NCBI RefSeq assembly: GCF_028372415.1
Contig: NC_092879.1
Span: 96,415,067-96,479,066, forward strand
Direction: 5' to 3'
DNA length: 64,000 bases
Source: Notamacropus eugenii
Taxonomy: Eukaryota; Chordata; Mammalia; Diprotodontia; Macropodidae
In this document: positions 1-12,784 of the stretch, piece by piece
How the letters are laid out: each line of letters opens with the position of its first letter
Position numbering within the stretch: position 1 is the first letter of the stretch
Notes under the pieces: generated by a model
What the model saw: the letters and a program-made list of their open reading frames with translations, nothing else
Database searches by the model: none
Told to the model about the DNA's origin: nothing
Translations under genes and position numbers: made by a program

Positions 1-744
1 GCTACCACACTTGACCTAGAGCTCTTCTCTCTTTGCCACACTGCTTCCAGTTCACAGAAGGAAATCACAAGGTTACCTTCAGAAAGATCAAAAGCCACAA
101 ATTTGTGGCCACTGATACCAAAAAAGGGATTTAGACTGCATTTGTCATGAGCTCCCTTCTCCAGAACTAGGACCTTATGAAGAGATGATTGTGTGCTTGG
201 AGAGGCAGAGGAGAGTGAAGGTGAAGTATTATTTCCAGGGAAAATGGGCTCCTGAGGAAACTGACCTTGGCCAGATGAGCTCTTTCTGTTGCTTTAATTC
301 TGTAATATTGTATTTTCTCCATTTCCCTTTGCCTGTGTCTATCTTCTTCCACACAGCTGCTTGGTGCCATGCTGATGGAACTACATGAAAAAATGAACAG
401 GGAGGAGAAAATGGAGAGGCAGCCCAGGGAACCTCTCATCTCTCTCTTGGGCTGCCCCCTCACTCCTCAGGAATCCAACATTCTATGCTGGAGGGTGACT
501 TTCAGCACTGGACAGAATCCCCTTTTAATTCCATTCTGCTCAGCAGAGAGAAATGATTTTTTTGTTTTTATTAAATTCCCTTCAATTACAAGTATTTATT
601 TTTTTCTCCTACTTCTTCACCCCCACTGGCAAAAAGAAAAAAAGAAAAAAGAAAAACCTTGTAACAATCTGCATAGTCAAACAAAACAAGTTCCCACCTT
701 GAGCAGGTCCTAAAATATGTTGCATTCTGCATATTTAATCCATG
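1..744. other. Unassigned intergenic sequence
   Basis: Short T-rich and A/G-rich runs (540-660) and overlapping short frames on both strands; no recognised domain, exon or repeat family. Confidence 0.5.
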
Positions 745-965
745 GTATACTGGGAAAGACTATAGCCTGAAAAGGCCAAGATCTCCCACTGCATCCAGGG
801 CCATCTCCAGTTATCCTGACGTGTATCTGGCCACTGGCCCCAGATGGCTCTAGAGGAAAAAGTGAGGCTGGTGACCTTGCACCACCTTGCCTCACTTAAA
901 TCCAATTCATTTGCAAGTCACAGCATCACCTCCATGATGCTGCCATCCTCTCCGAGAAGAAAGAA
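745..965 (+). mobile_element. SINE 3' part with RTE-like tail
   Basis: CCACTGCATCCAGGGCCATC, CCACTGGCCCCAGATGGCTC, AGTGAGGCTGGTGACC and CCTCACTTAAATCCAATTCA in the same order as 47110-47250 and 60900-61060. Confidence 0.8.
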
Positions 966-1094
966 CAAAGACCACGGTATATGAATGTAATAGAATATGA
1001 CTGGTGTACAAGAAACAATAAAGGGAACAGCTTTAGAGAAGAGGAGGCCAAAGTAGGAGAAGAATTTCTATAGTGATAAGCACTAAAAATGACT

Positions 1095-1245
1095 TGAGCA
1101 CCTTAAGCATAACAGCAGCTTCCTCACAACATTCTTCTAAGGGACAAGTCGCATTCTCCCCACTTTACAGATGAGAAAACAACTTGCCCACAGTCACAGA
1201 GCTGGAATTCACATTCCAGTCAATGCTGTCTTTATTATAGCATGC
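1095..1245 (-). mobile_element. MIR remnant
   Basis: CACTTTACAGATGAGAAAAC, CCCACAGTCACAGAGCTGGA; diverged ends. Confidence 0.65.
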
Positions 1246-1249
1246 CAAT

Positions 1250-2879
1250 GAGTTCAACTTGCAAGGCCCTGGGAGGCCAAGCCAGTCAATGTCCAGCAAG
1301 CCAGTCAATGTCCAGTTTGCCTTTGCTTCTTGTATGGTGTCTTGTGTAGTGCAGATCCTTCCAGAGTGTTTGTGGAAAGAAGGACAAGAGGACCATTGGC
1401 ATTACTCAGGGCTCAGGATGTTCTAGAACAGAGGAGAAACATTCATTTCTGATTTGGTTGCCTTTTGCATGTAGTGCTGTGAAGTCTTCAGTTTGGAGAC
1501 AAGAGGGCAGGCAGCCTCAGGCCACTGTGGCAACACTGAGTCAGTCTTCTACCACCAGCCTCCTTTTGTTGCCTGAGCTAGCTGAGAATCTCTATTCCCT
1601 GGCAGGGGATGACTAAAGAATTGATCTGGTGGCATGTCTTAATGATCCTGATGGTATTTTCATGATTCAGGGAGAAATTATTTTATTCAATCTGACTCAT
1701 TTCTAGCCTTTCAAGGTGAGTACCATAAGAATGAGGGTATGTTCTGGGTAATTAACACAGTGAAGCCATCCCCTCCTCCTTTCCCACCCCACACTTCCCC
1801 TTTTCTCAAGCAAACATTGGTAAGAGACTGTTCTCTGACTTCCTGACAGGGAAACAGAGTTTGGAGACTGGGTAGTTACTCTCAGAGCCTTTAGGGTCTG
1901 ACAGTCCATGCAGACATGTCCCTCCACAAGCCACAGCCCTGTCATTCTATCAATAAAGCAGAGATCTATCCGTACTGGTCTCCAGAGTATCTGAATGAGA
2001 ACAAAGGCCTTGCTGCTAAGCCAGGAAATACCAAAGAGTAGCCTTCAATGGACACCCTCTCTGCAATGAATTCTTCCCAATGGAGATCTGATGAGCCAGC
2101 TTACTCGGCATTCTTAATTTGAAATCCTCATTGTTCATTATTATTGTTATTAATACTTTTCAAAATTTTGTGTGGCATTTGCCAGATGTAAATGGTGACC
2201 TGGTGGGAAGATATTGTGGTGCTCCCTTTTGTACCATGCTAAGAGTTCTCCCAGTCTATGGTAAAGAGTTATTTATTGCTACATACAATGCAAAAAACAG
2301 ATTGGTCTTCCCTGGCCCAAACACATTCTTGAAATGATCTTTTCAAGTGAGGTGTTTGCCAGAACCCCAAATTCATCAGTGATAAAAGATTGGGAGCTAG
2401 AGCAACAGAAGACCAAGGAGCTTATTTTTAAAAAGGGACAGGGGACCAGAGAGGGGTAGGGTGGTACCTCAGGTGGCACACTAGTATGTGGGGGAGCCTC
2501 CAAACTGAAGCTGGGCATGGCCCTTCTCATTTTTGGTGTTGTGTCTTACCTCTTGTCTCCAAAGTGAAGACATTACAATGTTACATGAAAAAGGGAAAAT
2601 CCCAGGGCAAGCAACTAAGAAAAGAACATTTTCCCTACATTCATCAGTGACCTGGGAAATTCTGAGTTCTAACAAATGCCAATGGTCACCCTTCCTCCAA
2701 AAACACCCTCTAAAGATTGGTCATATATAGAGGGTCATGTGAGACAGAGAGGCAAACAAGATGCAGGTCTCGGGCAACTCCCTAGGACTTATGTCCTAAG
2801 ACACAGAAGGTCCTTCATTTGTAGTCCCACCCTTGGGGTCTCCTTACTCTGAGAAAACTCCAGATCCCCAATCGGTTGT
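1250..2879. other. Unassigned intergenic sequence
   Basis: Only the two-copy duplication at 1273 stands out. Open frames are below 85 codons and show no domain. Confidence 0.5.
1273..1313 (+). repeat. Two-copy tandem duplication (~20 bp)
   Basis: AGCCAGTCAATGTCCAG occurs twice in succession. Confidence 0.85.
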
Positions 2880-3240
2880 TATTACTACATTAGCATTGTT
2901 ACAAAGTTCCTACTGTGCACAAGTAACTGTGTTGAGCTCTGTAGATACAAAGCCAGAAAGATGTACAAATATCAGCTGGTCTGGGGAGGGGTGAAGGACA
3001 GATTGTACAAAGGTGGGACATTGAATGTTGTGCATTAGGAACACCAAATAGGTCCACTTGGCTATGTTGCAAAGAACGTGAAAGGAAGAATGGGGAATGA
3101 AGCTGGAAAAGTAGGAGGGAGCAGGACTGGGGAGGGCCTGCAGTGTCAAGCAGAGGAACTTATATCATACCCTAGAGGCAATAGGGAGCAGCTGAAGCTT
3201 CTTGAGCAGGGCACTGGGGAAGAATGAAAGGAAGCAAAAG
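2880..3240 (-). mobile_element. LINE/L2 remnant
   Basis: TTCCTACTGTGCACAAGTAA, GAGCTCTGTAGATACAAAG and, further right, CCTAGAGGCAATAGGGAGCA GCTG, in the order seen for reverse L2-like copies. Confidence 0.6.
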
Positions 3241-4244
3241 AAAGAAGTAATTAAGTCCTCCTTACTTGAAACGGTAAACTTTTCTAGTTCTCCCTCTCCA
3301 AACAGAGTATCATGGCTTTGGGTAGCAAAGAATACAGCATTTCTGAGAATCTAGAAAGTGTTTTCTGTAACAGAGCCTTGGCCTTGCTATGGGAGTTGTC
3401 GAAATCAGTGGTGTGGTTTCCAAAAGACTCTTCCCAAATTCCCACCACCTGGGGACTCACATGGATAAAAGAAATGAACATTAGCCTGTGGGAGTCTTTC
3501 GTAAATCCAATGGACAGTCTTACTACAATTTGAGCAAGGAGGGGTACTGGGGCATGGGCATCACAGAGGGGATTTGGAATGGGTTAGTCAACATACACTC
3601 TGGGTGTGTCTTACTCGTGAATTTTGCCATCCCATCTGCAGACTGTTCACATGAGCAAAACACTGCCAAATACTTTGTGCATACTTGCTTGGCATCAGGT
3701 GCCCCTGAGAGAAGCTGTGCTTTCAATTTTCTTCCTTCCAAGAGCCGACATGAGTGCCAGAGCTCCCACACAGAACAGGAGGAACATTTCACCAACAATG
3801 GACTGCAGGGCTCCAGGGAAGAATGACCAACAGCCCATGGCCAGCCTGGGCTAGACATGAGACCTTGCACATGGTCTGGATAAGGTGCTTTCACAATCAA
3901 AAGGATTCTCCTCAAGGATTTGGGAAATGCTTTCTGAGGAAAATTACCAAATGGTAGAAAAGTTTTATTGTACCTGACTGCAGCAGCTATCACTTCAGGG
4001 GCAACTTAAGTGAACATGTTTCAGGAAAGACTAAACACATTTTCTAATGATTTGAGATAACTGAACTTGACACTAAAATAGATTAACACACAGGTATAGG
4101 GGAGAAGTTGTTAGCTGAAACCTGGGGATAATTAATCAAACTTTCATTTGATATTAATTTCTCCTGTGCAAACCCACGCAAGTCTGATTATTTGGCTGGG
4201 GGAAGAAAATGCAGCTGAGCTCTGGAGACTTAAATCACAACAGA
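3241..4244. other. Unassigned intergenic sequence
   Basis: An anonymous 156-codon frame on the minus strand (3523-3993) overlaps a 112-codon frame on the plus strand. Neither has a recognisable domain. An AT-rich stretch at 4130-4200 carries ATTAATCAAACTTTC-like homeobox/TCF words. Confidence 0.45.
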
Positions 4245-4373
4245 ATGAATCAGATAGTATGTATTTAGAACCTACTGTGGGCCCAGCCCCATGCTAGCTC
4301 TTCTCAGGGATACAAAGGAGATGAAAGAGTCCTCACCCTCTGGAACTAAGACTTGGGTGACAAACAATTAGCC
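4245..4373 (-). mobile_element. LINE/L2 3' end
   Basis: ATTTAGAACCTACTGTGGGC, CCCATGCTAGCTCTTCTCAG GGATACAAAGGAG: the reverse L2 tail. Confidence 0.65.
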
Positions 4374-4377
4374 TTTG

Positions 4378-4510
4378 GAGCTAGAAGGGACCTGAGACAT
4401 TGCTTAGTTCGCCTCCTCCATTTTGCACCAGAGGAGAGTGAGACCCAGAGAGGCGAGGTGGCTTGTCCAGCCAGTGGTAGAGTTGCAACAAAAAACCAGG
4501 CTTCTGGAAC
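4378..4510 (-). mobile_element. MIR
   Basis: GAGCTAGAAGGGACCTGAGA, GAGAGTGAGACCCAGAGAGG and GGTGGCTTGTCC in reverse MIR order. Confidence 0.72.
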
Positions 4511-5426
4511 CAAGTCACCTAATTAGACTGAAGGGGAAAGAATATAAGAATAAGAACCCCAAGCCAATTCAAATTGAAATAAAGAGGAGAAGAAGGTGAG
4601 GCATTCTTTGGACTATGCCCTTGACTTACAGAATAAGACACTGATGAGGTCATCAACTTACCTCTTTGAAGTTTTCTTCTGTTTCCTTCAGTGATTCTTC
4701 TTCCTCCCATACCCTAACTATGGTAATCTACCAAGGTTCGGATGTTGTTCCTCAATCTCCAGCTACCCGCTCCATGATGGTGGTTCCCAAATCTGTAATA
4801 CAGAGTAATGGATTTAGAAGACACATTAAAACCTAGTCCAGAAGATGGTGGAGTAAAAGCAGAGGCTTCCCTGAATTTTCCCCCAAAGCCCTCCAAATAT
4901 CTGGAAAAAATGACTCTAAACAAATTCAAGAACTACAGAAGCCACAAAATGAGAGAATGAAACAAATTCCTAGCCCAAGACAACCTGGAAAGTCAACAGG
5001 AAGGGTCTATTTCACCAGGCAGGGAGTGGAGCACAGTCCAGCATGAGCCACACTGGAATAGACAGAAAGGAGCAGGTCAGGGGACTGAATCCTTGGCAGC
5101 TGTGGCAGTTTTCAGACTTCTCAATCCACAAATGCCAAAAATGTCAGTGGGAAAATGTTGTGGTACCTGGGTGAAAGAGGAGCACATAGTCTGGCTGGGT
5201 GGGCCTCAGCTCCAAGGCTGTGGGGGTTGGGGCAACGGTGTGGTGGTGGCAGCAGCAGCACCAGCAGCAGCTGAGGCTGCTTCCAGAGCTCTGAGCCCAC
5301 AGAAGGTGGGGGATCAAGCTGCTGATGCAAAATCCTAAAACCTGTGAGAGTACACCCACCCCCACCCCCACTGGAAACAGAGTTCTACCTTGACAGAGTT
5401 AGAAAGTCAAGTATTTGGCTGGGAAG

Positions 5427-6445
5427 ATGAGTAAACATCATAAAAGAACCCAGACTACAGAATCTTACTTTGATGACAAAGATCAAAACATACAACCAAA
5501 AGAAGATGACAAAGTCAAAGCTCCTATATCAAAAGCCTCCAAGAAAAATATGAATTGCTCTCAAGCCAAGGAAGAGCTCAAAATGGATTTTGAAAATCAA
5601 GTAAGAGGAGAGCAAAAATTGAGAAGAGAAATGAGAGTGAGGCAAGAAAATCATGAAAGTTGAGTCAACAGCTTGCTAAAAGAGACCCCCCCAAAAAAAA
5701 GTACTGAAGAAAATAACACTTTAAAAATAGACTAACCCAATGACAAAAGAAGTCCAAAAGGAAAATGAGGAGAAAAATGCCTTAAAAAGCAGAATTAGCC
5801 AAATGGAAAAGGAGGTCCAAAAGCTCATGGAAGAAAGTAATTCCTTCAAAATTAGAATGGAACAAATGGAATCTAATGACTTTATGAGAAATCAAGAAAT
5901 TATAAAACAAAACCTAAAGAATGAAAAAATAGAAGACAATGTGAAATATCTCACTGGAAAAGTCACTGACCTAGAAAATAGATCCAGTAGAGGTAATTTG
6001 AAAATTACTGGACTACCTGAAAGCCATGATCAAAAAAAGAGCCTAGACATCATCTTTCAAGAAATTATCAGGGAAAATTGCCCTGGTGTTCTAGAACTAG
6101 AGGGTAAAATAGAAATTGAAAGAATCCGCCAATTACCTCTAAAAAGAGATCTTAAAAGGAAAACTCCTAGGCATACTGTAGCCAAATTCCAGAGTTCCCA
6201 GGTCAAGGACAAAATATTGCAAGCAGCCAGAAAGAAACAATTTGAATATTGTGGAAATAAACCAGGTTAATGTAAGATCTAGCAGCTTCTACATTAAGGG
6301 ATCAAAAGGCTTAGAATATGAAATTCCAGAGGTCAGAGATGCTAGGATTAAAAGCAAGAATCACCTACCCAGCAAAATTGAATATAATCCTTCAGGGGGA
6401 AAGAATAGACATTCAATGAAATGGAGGACTTTCAAGCATTCTTGA
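5427..6445 (+). pseudogene. Decayed L1-type ORF1 of HAL1 copy A
   Basis: ORF1p is an RNA-binding trimeric coiled-coil protein. Visible in order: an N-terminal basic segment from ATG 5427 (MSKHHKRTQTTESYF), a coiled coil with EVQK/QMEK heptads (~5740-5990), an RRM with GNLKITGLPES (~5994-6026), PRHTVAKFQSSQVKDKIL (~6169-6222), and a C-terminal part with IEYNPSGG. It is split over three frames: a stop at 5661-5663, then frames starting at 5740 and 6242. It is not functional as it stands. Confidence 0.85.
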
Positions 6446-6631
6446 TGAGAAGGCCGGAGCAGAATAGAAAATTTGACTTTCAAATACATGAATCAAGAGA
6501 AGCATGAAAAGGTTAACAGGAAAGAGAAATCATAAGAGCCTTGTTAAAGTTGAACTGTTTACATTCCTACATGGAAAGATAATATTTACAACTCATGAGA
6601 CCTTTCTCAGTATTAGAGCAGTTGGAGGAAA

Positions 6632-6637
6632 TGGATG

Positions 6638-6688
<51 letters not shown>

Positions 6689-6690
6689 GG
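6632..6690 (+). repeat. (GATA)n microsatellite inside HAL1 A
   Basis: About a dozen GATA units follow GGATGGATA, in the post-ORF1 region of the element. Confidence 0.97.
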
Positions 6691-8185
6691 CATAGGGTAA
6701 GTTGAATATGAAGGAACGATATCTAAAAAGTAAAATTAAGGGGTGAGAGAGGAATATATTGTGAGAAGGAGAAAGGGAAGGATATAATGAGGTAAATTAT
6801 CTCACATAAAGGAGGCAAGAAAAAGGTTTCACAATGGAGGGGAAGAGGTGGGAGGTGAGAAAGAATAAATGAACCTTACTCTCTTCAGATTTGGCTTAAG
6901 GAGGGAATAACAATTGGATATCTTACCCTACAGGAAAATAGGGGGGAAGAGGATAAAAGGTGGGCAGATAGAAGGGAGGGCAAATTGGGGGAGGGGATAT
7001 TCAGAAGCAAACACTTTTGAAAAGGCACAAGGTCAGAGGAGAAAATAGAATAAGTAAGGGGAGGAATAGGATGGAGGGAAATAGTTAGTCTTTCACAACA
7101 TGATGATTATGGAAGTGGTTTGTATAACTGCACATGTATAACCTTTACTGAATTGCTTGTCTTCTCAATGAGGGTACATGGGGAGGGAAGAAGGGAGAGA
7201 ATTTGGAACTCAAAGTTTTAAAAATAAATGTTAAAAATTGCTTTTATATGCAACCGTGAAATAAGATATACAGGCAATTGGGCATAGAAATCTATGTTGC
7301 CCTTCAAGAAAGTGAAAGGAAGGGGATAAGGGGGGGATGATAAAAGGGAGGGCAGACTGGTGGAAGGGGGGTAATCAGAATGCATGCTATCTCCGGGTGA
7401 GGGAAGGGGAGAGAGGGGGAGAAAATTCGGAACTCAAAAGCTTGTGGAAATGAATGTTGAAAACTAAAAATAAATTAATTAATTAAAAAAAAACTTAGTC
7501 TAGGCTCTGACCTTCAATTAGCTATTCAACTTCATTATGAAAACTTCGTCAAATATTCCCTATCAATTCAGAGCCTCCCAAAACTTTTATTAAAATAATG
7601 AGTCCCTTCCTCAATTGAAGCAAATGGCTGGGAAAGAAAGGTTAGAGGAAGAAGAGGACAGATGGGCCTCAGATGGGGAACTCCACGTTGGCCCTAGTGA
7701 CTTTCCCTTTATCATGAATCCTATTCTTTGACCTAAGGTCTAATATAATTTTATGAACCCCACTCTCATCTGAGTGAGACAAAGAAAGGTTTCAGGAGAA
7801 GAAATAAGTATAGGGTAGTAAAAACATAGCAAACAGGGGATGAGGCAAGGCCATGGGGTTGGAAAAGAGGGGCTCAAGAGAGGTGTAGAATTGGGGAAGG
7901 AATAATGGCAACCAAAATAACCTTCAGTTACAGAAGGCTAAGGGAATGGAGGCAAGTAGGGTAAAGACCCAAAAATTGGGTTGGGCAGAAGATTGAAATC
8001 ATATAGTTCAATGACCCTCTCCTTTCTCTACCTTCTTTTGTTCTTTTAAAGGAGGTGGAAACATAAAGAGAGGAAATATCATGAGTCTCTGAAGGAGGAA
8101 AAAATAAATGTAACAACCATAACCATGAATGTGGACAGGGAGAAGTCACCCATAAAATTGATGAGGGTGGCAGAAAGGATCAGAA

Positions 8186-8430
8186 AATCAAAACCTGACA
8201 AGGTGGTCTTGTGGATAAGTGTTGGATCTCAATTCAAATCCTACCTCAGATACTATCTAAGCAAATCTAGAGAAATCATTTAAGCTGCCTGCCTCAGTTT
8301 CCTCATTTGTAAAACAGAGACAATAATCGCACCTATTTAACATGGTTGTTGTGAGGATCAAATGATAATACTTATAAAGCACTTAATACAGTGTCTGACA
8401 CATAGTAGGTATTACCTAAGTCCTTGCTAC
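8186..8430 (+). mobile_element. MIR-type SINE, near full length
   Basis: TTCAAATCCTACCTCAGATA, CCTCAGTTTCCTCATTTGTA, GGTTGTTGTGAGGATCAAAT and GTGTCTGACACATAGTAGGT follow the MIR order of tRNA-like part, core and L2-like tail. Confidence 0.85.
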
Positions 8431-9149
8431 CTTTCCTTCCCCTTAAAACACAAGATTTGCAGAGTTAATATGTGGGGCTAAAGTAGAAGCTGTTATTCTT
8501 CAGCTGAATGTAATGACTACAACCACCCAGGGACTGGAGACATAATCTCAGACTATGCAGACAGACGTGGGTAAGAGAGAAAAGCAGGGAAACTATATAA
8601 TGTTCAAAAGGACCATAGATGACATCATCAACATCAAAGCTAAACATATGCATCAAAAATGTGACTATCATCTCCCCCTCTCCACCTCCATCCTGATGGA
8701 GACAGTCCGGGACCCAGAGTCTAAGAGCCCTAGGAAGGACAGTGCTTCCAGCCCAGAACCCTCAGGCATCCACCTGGGGAGCAATTCCTTCTGACATGTA
8801 ACCTGGTAACTACACGGACCACAACTCCTGAAGACCTAGTAAAGAATGTTTTCGCCCTCCAGATCCTTGACACTTCAAATTGTTCAATGTCAGAAACGTA
8901 TCATTTGATCAGTAGAAATGATATTAAAGAAGAGATATAGTCATCTGTTTTGCCACTGTGCCCAAAGGATTATGGTACTTCTTCATCTGACTTGTAGATG
9001 AAACTTCTATGTGTCTTATCTCCCTCATTAGAATGGGAGCATCAGGAGAGCAGTGACTGCCTGCCTTTTCTATCTGCATCCTCAGTCCTTAGTAAAGTGC
9101 TTTGCACATAGTAAGTTTTTTACAAATGCTTTATTTATTTATTCATGCA

Positions 9150-9770
9150 CAGAACATCAAACTACTTAAGGAAACACTAACCAAACTACAAGAAGAAATA
9201 GACAATAAAACAATTGTTGGGGGCTTCACAGTGCTCCCTTTCAGACCTGGACAAATCTGTTGGAAAGATACATTACAATGAACTTAAGGATCTAAACTGA
9301 GTTATCAAAAAAAAATAGTTTTGGCAAACCTTTATTGATTATTATTATTATCAAACTGAAATCATGTGGAGTATATACTTACATACTCATATATCCACAC
9401 CTATATATACACACATTAAGAAATTGATTTTGTTCTAAGGCATAAAGTATTCATAAATGAATGGAGAAAGACAGAAATATTCAACTCAGTCCACGTAATA
9501 AAAATTCATCAATAAGAAAACTTTGAAGAAAGAATCCTGATTTAAATAGAGACTAAATGACCTAATTCTAAAGAATGAGTAGGTCAAAGAAGTCATCGAA
9601 ATAATAAATATTTTTTATCAAATAAGATGATAGCAATGAAATAACATATCAGAACTTCTGGGAGGCTGCCAAAGCAGTCCTTAGGGGAAAGTTTCTATCT
9701 CTAAATACTTTCATCAACAGAAGAGAGAAAGACTAGATCAATAAACTAGCTGGGAATGCAATGTACAAAA
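9150..9770 (+). mobile_element. Old L1 ORF2 fragment (endonuclease-RT linker)
   Basis: The stretch GCTGCCAAAGCAGTCCTTAG GGGAAAG near 9667 matches the AKAVLRGSF-coding part of the L1 at 36535, and AAACACTAACCAAACTACA-type words precede it. It is highly decayed with an AT-rich insertion around 9330-9420. Confidence 0.7.
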
Positions 9771-9789
9771 AAATTTTGGAGTTAGCATG

Positions 9790-10190
9790 TAATTCTATTT
9801 ATTTGTCTCTTTTTACAAGCATTCACTATCTCTCACTCCCCCTTCCCTGAAGCAAACAATTAAAAAAAAAGAAAAAGAAAGCACTCATAAAAATGTGCAT
9901 AGCTCATCAATGCAATTTGTCACATTGGCCATATCCAAAAGCATCTGTCTCATCACTCCCCATTCTCCAGCACCACTCCAGCAGGAGATAGGGGATATGT
10001 TTCATCTTCAGTCCTATGACTTGGGGTTTATCATTGCTTTAATGGAGTTCTACAGGTTTCCAAAGTTGTTTTTCTCTATAATTTTCCTGTTGTATACATT
10101 ATTCTTCTACTTCTGCTTACTTCATTCTGCACTGGTTGACATTGATTGTCTGAAACTGTCCATTTCATCAGTTTGTATCAATATCAATAA
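9790..10190 (-). mobile_element. L1 3' UTR/ORF2 end, minus strand
   Basis: The reverse complement resembles the 3' part of the L1 at 36535 (reverse of TACTTCATTCTGCACTGG and of the AGTTCTACAGG region). It continues at 10480-10650 after an L2/MIR-like interruption. Confidence 0.6.
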
Positions 10191-10479
10191 ATATTGATTA
10201 AGAGCCTTCTATGTGTCAGGCACTGTGCTAAGCACAGGGGATACAAAAAGAGGGCAAAGACCTCCCCTGTCCTCAAGGAACTCACAATGTAATGGAGACA
10301 CTAAATAGAATCACGATTTTATTTACATAGCAAACATGCAGAAAAGTTTGGACCTGAGGCTTTGGAAAGCCAAGGGAAAGGAAGTAACCATTTATTAAAC
10401 ACCCATTATGTGTCAGGCATGGTGCCAAGTACTTTCCAAATATTTTATTTCAATATTATCTCATTATCTTATCAAATGA
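10185..10479 (-). mobile_element. L2 3' end(s) interrupting the minus-strand L1
   Basis: CTATGTGTCAGGCACTGTGC TAAGCACAGGGGATACAAAA, CCTCAAGGAACTCACAATG; a second short tail begins TTATTAAACACCCATTATGT near 10392. Confidence 0.75.
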
Positions 10480-10650
10480 AATAATATTTTTATGGCACAA
10501 TAATATTCCATTATAGCCATACACCATGATGCAATTAGCCGTTCTCAAATAGGAGGGCACTCCAGGTTTGGGCTACTGATACAAATATTTTTGTACCTAT
10601 AGATCCATTATCTCTTTTTAAAATTTCTTTGGAGTATGGACTTAGCAATG
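10480..10650 (-). mobile_element. Continuation of the minus-strand L1 ORF2 end
   Basis: The reverse complement contains GAATATTATTGTGC preceded by a TGCATCATGGTGTATGGC-type stretch and CCAAACCTGGAGTGCCC, homologous to 39870-39960 of the large L1. Confidence 0.6.
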
Positions 10651-11563
10651 CTGGTTATGTCTGCAATGTAAATGAAAAAACCCAACTAAACAAAAATTAA
10701 TAAAAAACCCCAAACTGAGAAACAAAAAATTTAATAATTAGCTACAAGATAGACAATTTGAAAAAACAAACAAACAACAATTGAGATTATGAAACTAAAT
10801 GCTGTTTAGAATTTTTTATTTGGACTTGTCATTTCATCTGATTAAGAATTTCCATTTATAGGGGAGGAGCCAAGATGGCAGAGTAGAAAGATACACAGAC
10901 GCTTAGCTCTTACCCCACAGCCCATAAAATACCTGTAAAGAAGAACTCCCAACAAATTCTGGAGCAGCAGAAGCCACAGAACAACAGAGTGGAGGAGATT
11001 TCTGTTCCAGAGAGACCTGCAAAACCAACACCAAAGGCCTGTTGCACACCTGGAGCAGAGCCCAGCCCTGCCTTGGCCTCGAGGCATCGAGGGGAGCAGA
11101 TCCGAACAGACCCAAGCAGGCTTCAGGGAGGGATCTCCAGCAGCAGCACAGGTCCCTCCACCCACAGGTACCAAAGGTCAGTGAGAGGGTCTTTTCAGCT
11201 CGAGGAGAGGGGAGCAGGGTGTCCCCATGACTCAGGCCCCCTCGGGAAGCAGCAGCAGAGGCAGCAGCAGAGGCAGCAGTGGAGGCAGCAGTGGACAAGG
11301 GCTCCCAAAGCAGGCAGGAGCTCAGATCCATTGTTGAAGGTCTCATCATAAAGCCCCTGAGGGAACTGAGCCCTATGTGGCAGCCCTGCCCCCACCTGAG
11401 CACCTGAACATAATCTTACACTGAATAGCAGCCCCACCCCCACCAAAAGCTCTGAGGCTGGGAAGCAGCATTTGAATCTCAGCCCCCAAGTGCTAGCTGG
11501 GCAGAACTGGAGGTGAGGTGGGTGTGGAGAGGAAACTCAGAAGTCAAGTAACTAGCTGGGAAA

Positions 11564-12544
11564 ATGCCCAAAAGAGGGGGGAAAAATAAGACCATAGAAG
11601 GTTACTTTCTTGGGGAACAGGTGTCTCCCCCATCCCTTCAGATGAGGAAGAACAAGGCATACTGTCAGAGGAAGTCAAAGGCCCTCCCTCCAAAGGGGAC
11701 TTAAACTTGGCTCAGGCAATAGAAGACCTTAAAAAAACAAGTTAGCAGCTTACTAAAGGAGAACCAAAAAAAAATGCTGAGGAAAATAGCAGCTTTAAAA
11801 AGAGGCTAACTCAATTGGAAAAAGAGGTCCAAAAAGCCAACGAGGAGAAGGAGGTTTTAAAAAGCAGAATTAGCCAAATGGAAGAGAAGGTTCAAAAGCT
11901 CACTGAACAAAATAATTTATTGAAAGAGAGAATTGAGTCCAGGGAAAAGAATGACTATGAGTTAAACCAAGAAGTTAGTAAACAAAACCAAAAATTTTAA
12001 AAAAATAAAAGAACTCATTGGAAAAACAACTGACCTGGAAAATAGATCCAGGGGAAACAATTTAAAAATTATTGGACTACCTGAAAGCCATGATCAAAAA
12101 AAGAGCCTAGACACTATCTTCCATGAAATTATCAAGGAAAACTGCCTTGATGTTATAGAATCAGAGGGTAAAATGGATATTGAAAAAATTAATCGCTCAC
12201 CCCCTGAAAGAAACCCAAACAGAGAAACTCCTAGGAATATTGTGGCCAAATTTCAGAGTTCCCAGATCAAGAAGAAAATACTGCAAGCACCTAGAAAGAA
12301 ACAATTTGAGTACTGTGGAAATACAATCAGGATAACACAGGATCTGACAGCTTCAACATTAAATGAATGAAGGGCTTGGAGTAGGATATTTCAGAAGTCA
12401 AAGGAACTGGGATTGAAGCCAAGAATCACCTACCCAGAATATCTGAGTATAATACTTCAAGGGGAAAAATGGACATTCAGTCATAGAGACAACTTTGAAG
12501 ATTTCATGTTCAGGAAAAGACCAGATCTGTATTTAAAAATTTGA
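11564..12544 (+). pseudogene. Decayed L1-type ORF1 of HAL1 copy B
   Basis: Starts MPKRGGKNKTIEGYF at ATG 11564. Next come a coiled coil (EVQKANEEKEVLKSRISQME near 11825), the RRM motif NNLKIIGLPESHDQ (~12055), PRNIVAKFQSSQIKKKIL (~12232), ITQDLTASTLNE (~12334) and a C-terminal domain with KPRITYPEYLS (~12415). The N-terminal part, the coiled coil and the RRM-to-end lie in different frames, with a frame change near 11630, another near 12000, and a few stops, including one after TLNE. Order and length match a complete ORF1. Confidence 0.85.
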
Positions 12545-12784
12545 CTTCCCAAGACAAGAATCAAGAGAAGCATGAAAAGGTAAACAGGAAAAAAAAAAAG
12601 AAAAATCATAAAAGACTCACTAAAGCTGAACTGTTTACATTACTACATGGAAAGAAAATATTTTTAACTCTTGCATCTTTTCTCAGTATTTGGGTAGTTG
12701 GAGAGATTGTACACACACACTCACACACATACACATAAATAGATAGAGAGTACAGGGTGTGTTATATCAGAAGAAATGATATCC

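Larger units (their letters stand above)
4839..7489 (+). mobile_element. HAL1 copy A (half-L1, ORF1 only), essentially full length
   Basis: Starts with the L1-type leader CAGAAGATGGTGGAGTAAAA, has a ~590-bp 5' UTR with a GGCAGCAGCAG segment, an ORF1 region at ~5427-6445, and then passes straight into a purine-rich 3' region and an A-rich tail with no ORF2. It is flanked by near-identical 11-bp duplications (AAAACCTAGTC at 4828-4838, AAAACTTAGTC at 7490-7500), so this is a complete retroposition event rather than an ORF2 deletion seen by chance. HAL1 elements move with L1 machinery. Confidence 0.85.

Noticed and set aside
3523-3993. 156-codon minus-strand frame
   Set aside because: No recognised domain, overlaps an open frame on the other strand, and no splice or promoter context; length is within chance for 64 kb.
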